Assembly: GCA_030612965.1 (NCBI GenBank)
Contig: JAUWMW010000073.1
Coordinates: 1 to 9,229, forward strand
Direction of reading: 5' to 3'
From: a bacterium
GTDB taxonomy: Bacteria; Zixibacteria; MSB-5A5; GN15; FEB-12
DNA: 9,229 nucleotides
Part shown: in pieces, positions 5,886-9,229 of the stretch
Layout: every line of letters starts with the position of its first letter
How positions within the stretch are numbered: position 1 is the stretch's first letter
The notes under the pieces: generated by a model
What the model was told of the DNA's origin: nothing
What the model saw: the letters and a program-made list of their open reading frames with translations, nothing else
Database searches by the model: none
Program-made: the position numbers and the translations under genes

Positions 5886-7505
5886 ATGCTGAAATTGGCA
5901 ACACTCTTTGGCCGCAAGGCTGATCCTGCAAAGTCGGAGACAAATAGCGCCGGGTCGAGCGAGCAAGGCTTCCAGGAAACCCGCCTTCAGCCCAAACGGC
6001 GTTGGACGGTCGGCCGCCGACTGGCCTTTTCCGTAGGTGACGGATATGTCCAGATGGCCGCAGCCCGCCATCTGGCGGGCCGTTGTGAGGTCATTGATGT
6101 CTCACGGGTGGCGATGCTAAGCGAGATGGAACCGGTGGAAAGCCGCGCCGACCACGTCTCGATGACAGTGGCCGAGTATGTCAGCCGGTTCGGTGGTTCC
6201 TCACCAGAGATTGATTTGGTGGTTACCGGGCGCGAAGCCGCCTTTCGCTGTTTTCTCATGCCGATACTGAAGAAGGGCGCCTTGGAATCCGCCATTCAAT
6301 TCGAGGCCGGCAAACAGATACCCTTTCCTCTCGACGATTGCATCTTCGATTATCGACGCACTTTTAGAATTTTGGATAACCAGCGTTCACGCTACCGGGT
6401 AGCTCTCCACGCCGCCATGGCCAGGATGATTAAGGAGCAGTTGGAACCGTTTCGGCAGAAGGGGCTTGTTGTCAACCGTGTGGTTAACGCCGACGAGGCG
6501 GTCGGTTACTTGCTTGAGCGGATGCCGAACTTCGATGAGAGTGCCGTCTATTCCCTGGTGGAGGTGTCACAGGACCGATGCAAGATTGCTTACTACCGGG
6601 GCACGGCTCTGGAGTTTCTCCATACCGGCGCGGTGGGCACGGCCCAATTGGGTGACCAGCCGGACATCACGCGCGTTGAGTATTTCGCTGAAAATCTGGC
6701 CAACGAACTGACCGTATCGCAGGACTATTACGCCGGTCAATATGCCAAGGCGCTTCCGGACAGAGTGTACATATACGGTGAGCTAGCCGCTCGACCCGAG
6801 TTAGTAGAACTGCTCAATGGCAAGACACCGTTCGTGTACGCGCCATTTCCAGCCGACAGACTGGATGTCTTTAGGGGACGCAAGATTGGTTCCGGAGCAC
6901 TTTTGCCACTATGTCTCCCGGTACTGGCGGCAGCAACTGCACGCACACATCTCTGCAATCTGTTGCCGCGGAAAATCAGGCAGCAGCAGCTAAAGCGGAA
7001 CGTTGATCGCTTGAGCCGCTTGTCACTATTGCTCCTGGGGATAACCCTCATGACCGGTTGGGCCTACCTGCGAATGTCGGTCGACAACACCACTATTATG
7101 GCTGAGTCATTGGAACAACAAGCCGCTGAGACGCTGCAGTCGGAAGCGTACAACAGTCATCGCGCTCTCCTTCAGCAGATAGCATTTGATCGGGCCTACC
7201 TCAAGAAAACCGAGGCGGCCACCGGTTACCTCAACTATAACCTGAAAGAACTATCACTGTTGACCTCTCCCCCGGTCAGCCTCTATCGCCTTGAATATGA
7301 TCCCCGGCGAGATACCCCTGGTATGGCCTTGTATGGTCGCGTGACATCTTCCGATGTCCCGCCGGAGGTAATACTGGCTCAGTACATAGAGAAGCTGAAA
7401 GCCTCTCCTTTCTACCATGATGTTGCGTTGGTGCGCCACTCGAAGCGGAAAGTCAGGAATGAGTTCCTCATCGAATTTCAGATCGAGATGGAGGGAGTAG
7501 CGTGA
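5886..7505 (+). CDS. pilM: PilM-PilN fusion protein (GspL-like architecture)
   Basis: 539 residues from ATG 5886, about the sum of PilM and PilN. GGGTG at 5876-5880 is a weak ribosome site, and GTG 5880 is an alternative start. After a low-complexity 40-residue extension comes a PilM-like actin-fold domain (about 43-335), including the SHS2 segment with EAGKQIPFPLDD at 140-151. Then comes NLLPRK (358-363), which matches the N-terminal PilM-binding motif of PilN. It is followed by a basic stretch, one membrane helix (about 379-397), a probable coiled coil (about 405-440) and a PilN-like periplasmic domain to the end. In most type IV pili PilM (cytoplasmic) and PilN (bitopic) are separate, whereas GspL of type II secretion has this single-chain layout. 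The protein should couple the ATPase and platform to the periplasmic alignment complex. It overlaps the next gene by 4 nt. Confidence 0.85.
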   Translation: MLKLATLFGRKADPAKSETNSAGSSEQGFQETRLQPKRRWTVGRRLAFSVGDGYVQMAAARHLAGRCEVIDVSRVAMLSEMEPVESRADHVSMTVAEYVSRFGGSSPEIDLVVTGREAAFRCFLMPILKKGALESAIQFEAGKQIPFPLDDCIFDYRRTFRILDNQRSRYRVALHAAMARMIKEQLEPFRQKGLVVNRVVNADEAVGYLLERMPNFDESAVYSLVEVSQDRCKIAYYRGTALEFLHTGAVGTAQLGDQPDITRVEYFAENLANELTVSQDYYAGQYAKALPDRVYIYGELAARPELVELLNGKTPFVYAPFPADRLDVFRGRKIGSGALLPLCLPVLAAATARTHLCNLLPRKIRQQQLKRNVDRLSRLSLLLLGITLMTGWAYLRMSVDNTTIMAESLEQQAAETLQSEAYNSHRALLQQIAFDRAYLKKTEAATGYLNYNLKELSLLTSPPVSLYRLEYDPRRDTPGMALYGRVTSSDVPPEVILAQYIEKLKASPFYHDVALVRHSKRKVRNEFLIEFQIEMEGVA

Positions 7506-8065
7506 AGCGCCAGTTGGCTCTATACTCAGGGATTGCTTTGACCTTGCTGGTGGGCTGGTTCTTCCTGCTCTACTCACCGCTCAGCAATGAACTAGTCAGT
7601 GCTCAAGTGCGTGCCGAACAAGCTGAGCAGCAGATAGCAGAGTTCCGGCGGATCATGGGTGAACTGCCGGTCTATCTTGAAACTCATCGCGGCCTCGAAC
7701 GGAACAGAACGGATCTCAATGAGGCCCTCTACGCCAGAGATGACATCCTCGAACTGTTCAATGTGATCAGTAACCGGGCTCAGGTGCTCAATCTGAGGGT
7801 GATAGAAATCACACCTCCGGTGGAGGAATTGCTGCTTCTGAACAACCTAATGCCCGACCCCGATAAGCCGCCGTTCCTTAATCTGACGGTCAGACTTCGC
7901 GGTGGATATATCAACTTCGGTAGCTACGTAGCCTTCATCGAATCGGCCAAGTTCTTCCGAGGGGTGAACATGTGCCAAATCACCACCTCGCCGGACCAAA
8001 CCGGTCCGACCGATTTCTTAATCGGTTTTCAGGCCCTGCTGGGACAAATTGAGGAAACGTCATGA
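7502..8065 (+). CDS. pilO: Type IV pilus alignment protein PilO (GspM-like)
   Basis: 187 residues from a GTG start that overlaps the previous stop (GTGA). GGAGG at 7490-7494, 7 nt upstream, supports the start. The layout is short cytoplasmic tail, one membrane helix (about 6-24), coiled coil (about 28-75) and a periplasmic ferredoxin-like domain (about 82-183). That domain includes the conserved strand-turn LNLTVRLRGGYINFGSYVAF (127-146), typical of PilO. PilO pairs with PilN in the inner membrane and holds PilP, forming the periplasmic scaffold between platform and secretin. A single cysteine is present at 158. The order M-N-O-P-Q around it confirms the assignment, and GspM is the type II secretion equivalent. 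Confidence 0.88.
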   Translation: MKRQLALYSGIALTLLVGWFFLLYSPLSNELVSAQVRAEQAEQQIAEFRRIMGELPVYLETHRGLERNRTDLNEALYARDDILELFNVISNRAQVLNLRVIEITPPVEELLLLNNLMPDPDKPPFLNLTVRLRGGYINFGSYVAFIESAKFFRGVNMCQITTSPDQTGPTDFLIGFQALLGQIEETS

Positions 8066-8508
8066 AGACGGCGACTCGGCAGCGGATGGTCTACGTCGCC
8101 CTGGTAGTAGCTATTGTCTGGGGTGGGTATAATCTGCTCTGGACTGAACCCAGGAAACCACTGCCACCGGTTGAGGTGGATGTTCCCGTTCAAATGCCCA
8201 CAACCTCAACGGCTGTGCAAATCGACAAGCTGGATATTGATCGGATCGCGGCGGCCGGCTGGGGACATGATCCCTTCAAGTCAACAATCAAGGCACGAGG
8301 CCATACGACCGACAAACCCAAAAAGGACTTGAAATGGATTCTGTCGGGAATCGTCTATAACGAACGCGCGCCGATGGCCGTCATCAACAGGAAAACAGTG
8401 CGCCCCGGGGATGTCATCGACAACGCTCGAGTGGTTACGATAAACCAAAAGACGGTGTTGATGGAACGAAACGGCAAGCAATTCACGCTCAGAGTCACCA
8501 AAGGCTGA
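8062..8508 (+). CDS. pilP: PilP/GspC-type HR-domain protein linking the inner-membrane complex to the secretin
   Basis: 148 residues. The ATG overlaps the pilO stop (ATGA), with GAGGA at 8051-8055 6 nt upstream. An N-terminal membrane helix (about 9-26) is followed by a proline-rich linker (about 28-50), a HDPF motif (69-72, comparable to the RDPF of PilP) and a compact beta-rich homology-region domain (about 90-146). The latter contains LSGIVYNERAPMAVIN and RPGDVI, the pattern shared by PilP and GspC. There is no cysteine, so no lipobox. The protein is tethered by its membrane helix like GspC, whereas classical PilP is a lipoprotein. It should bind the N0/N1 region of the secretin encoded next. 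The gene symbol is given by position and domain; GspC is the equally valid structural comparison. Confidence 0.85.
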   Translation: MKTATRQRMVYVALVVAIVWGGYNLLWTEPRKPLPPVEVDVPVQMPTTSTAVQIDKLDIDRIAAAGWGHDPFKSTIKARGHTTDKPKKDLKWILSGIVYNERAPMAVINRKTVRPGDVIDNARVVTINQKTVLMERNGKQFTLRVTKG

Positions 8509-8512
8509 TCGA

Positions 8513-9229
8513 ATGAAATCACTTGTAGCGATGTACACATGGGTTCGATATAGTGTCCTCACTCTGATCACCACGACGGCCGTGATGGCTACGCCTGTCG
8601 ACAAGGACAGTAAACTGTCACTCCAGTTGGACGAAGTCGAAATCGGTGTAGCGTTGCAGATGATCGCCGAGCAGAATAATTTGAATATCGTGGTCGGCGG
8701 CGCCGTTGAAGGTGAAGTGTCTCTGCGTTTGGTAGATGTAGACCTGGAGTCGGCGCTGCAGGCAATCCTGGCGCCGGGCGGTTACAACTATTATATCCGC
8801 AACGACGTCATCGTAGTGAAACCAATGGCTGCCTACGCAGTGGGAGAACTGGTTTCACACTCCATCGTTCTGAAGTACCTGGATCCGGCGGCAATCAAGG
8901 GTGTAATAGAATCGCGTTTGTCCGACCGGGGTACTGTGGTGACAATAGGCGGCAGCGATGAGGGACAACAAGAGAACAACCTCTCCCCCAACCAGATTGT
9001 GATTACCGATCTTGCAGCGGTGATTGATGAGATCGCACTCCTGGTGGAACAACTTGATCAGCCGCAGCGACAGATTTCGATAGAGGTCAAAATCATCGAA
9101 AGCAAGGTAGACTCCAAATCCAAGTTAGGATTCGCCTGGCCCACCAGTGTGACTACCTCGCTGGGCACCGGTACGCAAACCATCAGCGAGGAAGGCGAGT
9201 CAGAATCCTATCAGGCCGAACTGGAAAAC
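8513..9229 (+). CDS. pilQ: PilQ-type secretin, N-terminal part (cut by the window end)
   Basis: An uninterrupted frame of 239 codons runs from ATG 8513 to the last base, and the rest of the gene lies outside. AAAGG at 8500-8504 sits 8 nt before the start, and the gap to the previous stop is 4 nt. A signal peptide (1 to about 26, ending VMA) is followed by an N0/STN domain (about 33-104). That domain includes LSLQLDEVEIGVALQMIAEQ (35-54) and a closing strand DVIVVKP. A single N1 domain follows (about 110-183), and the secretin core begins with RQISIEVKIIESKV (186-199) and LGFAW. Secretins form the outer-membrane gate for pili or secreted proteins. N0-N1-core is the PilQ/MshL order, since GspD has extra N2 and N3 domains. 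No AMIN domain precedes N0, unlike many PilQ proteins. Confidence 0.88.
   Translation, partial: MKSLVAMYTWVRYSVLTLITTTAVMATPVDKDSKLSLQLDEVEIGVALQMIAEQNNLNIVVGGAVEGEVSLRLVDVDLESALQAILAPGGYNYYIRNDVIVVKPMAAYAVGELVSHSIVLKYLDPAAIKGVIESRLSDRGTVVTIGGSDEGQQENNLSPNQIVITDLAAVIDEIALLVEQLDQPQRQISIEVKIIESKVDSKSKLGFAWPTSVTTSLGTGTQTISEEGESESYQAELEN

Noticed and set aside
1..9229. CRISPR arrays, tRNA/rRNA genes, insertion sequences, attachment sites
   Set aside because: No regularly spaced repeats, transposase motifs, terminal inverted repeats or tRNA-like cloverleaf sequences were seen by eye on either strand.

Overview
The window is part of a chromosome from a diderm (outer-membrane) bacterium with mid-range GC content. 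The diderm assignment rests on an Omp85-family beta-barrel protein and a secretin, both outer-membrane proteins. No gene identifies the lineage firmly. A little-cultivated group such as the FCB candidate phyla would fit, but that is a guess.

Layout: positions 1-123 hold no gene. A leftward gene (124-1818) encodes a secreted, single-POTRA Omp85-type outer-membrane barrel. A divergent intergenic region (1819-1946) separates it from a rightward, tightly packed gene set that runs off the right edge: PilB/GspE-type assembly ATPase (1947-3677), PilC/GspF-type inner-membrane platform (3661-4875), type IV prepilin (4960-5385), second GspG-like prepilin (5391-5873), PilM-PilN fusion with GspL architecture (5886-7505), PilO/GspM (7502-8065), PilP/GspC-type HR-domain protein (8062-8508) and the start of a PilQ-type secretin (8513 to the end, partial). 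The secretin has no stop codon inside the window, so a stop-to-stop ORF search would miss it.

Together these genes make a nearly complete type IV filament machine. The ATPase drives the platform protein, which extrudes pilin subunits. The PilM-N/O/P proteins form the periplasm-spanning alignment complex that links the platform to the outer-membrane secretin. Prepilin peptidase, a retraction ATPase and most minor pilins are not in the window and must lie elsewhere. Most downstream genes overlap or abut, implying one transcript. The only sizeable internal gap (84 nt) lies before the first pilin, which also has the strongest ribosome binding site.

The most interesting points are: (1) PilM and PilN are fused into one polypeptide that keeps the NLLP linker motif and appears to have lost the phosphate-1 aspartate of the actin-like domain; (2) the ATPase has a MshEN-type c-di-GMP-binding N-terminus with the last position of its second motif changed; (3) the two adjacent prepilins share the assembly helix but not the head, and the second has no ATG start; (4) features intermediate between type IV pili and type II secretion occur throughout the cluster. 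No entirely new system is evident. This looks like a divergent hybrid of a known class.
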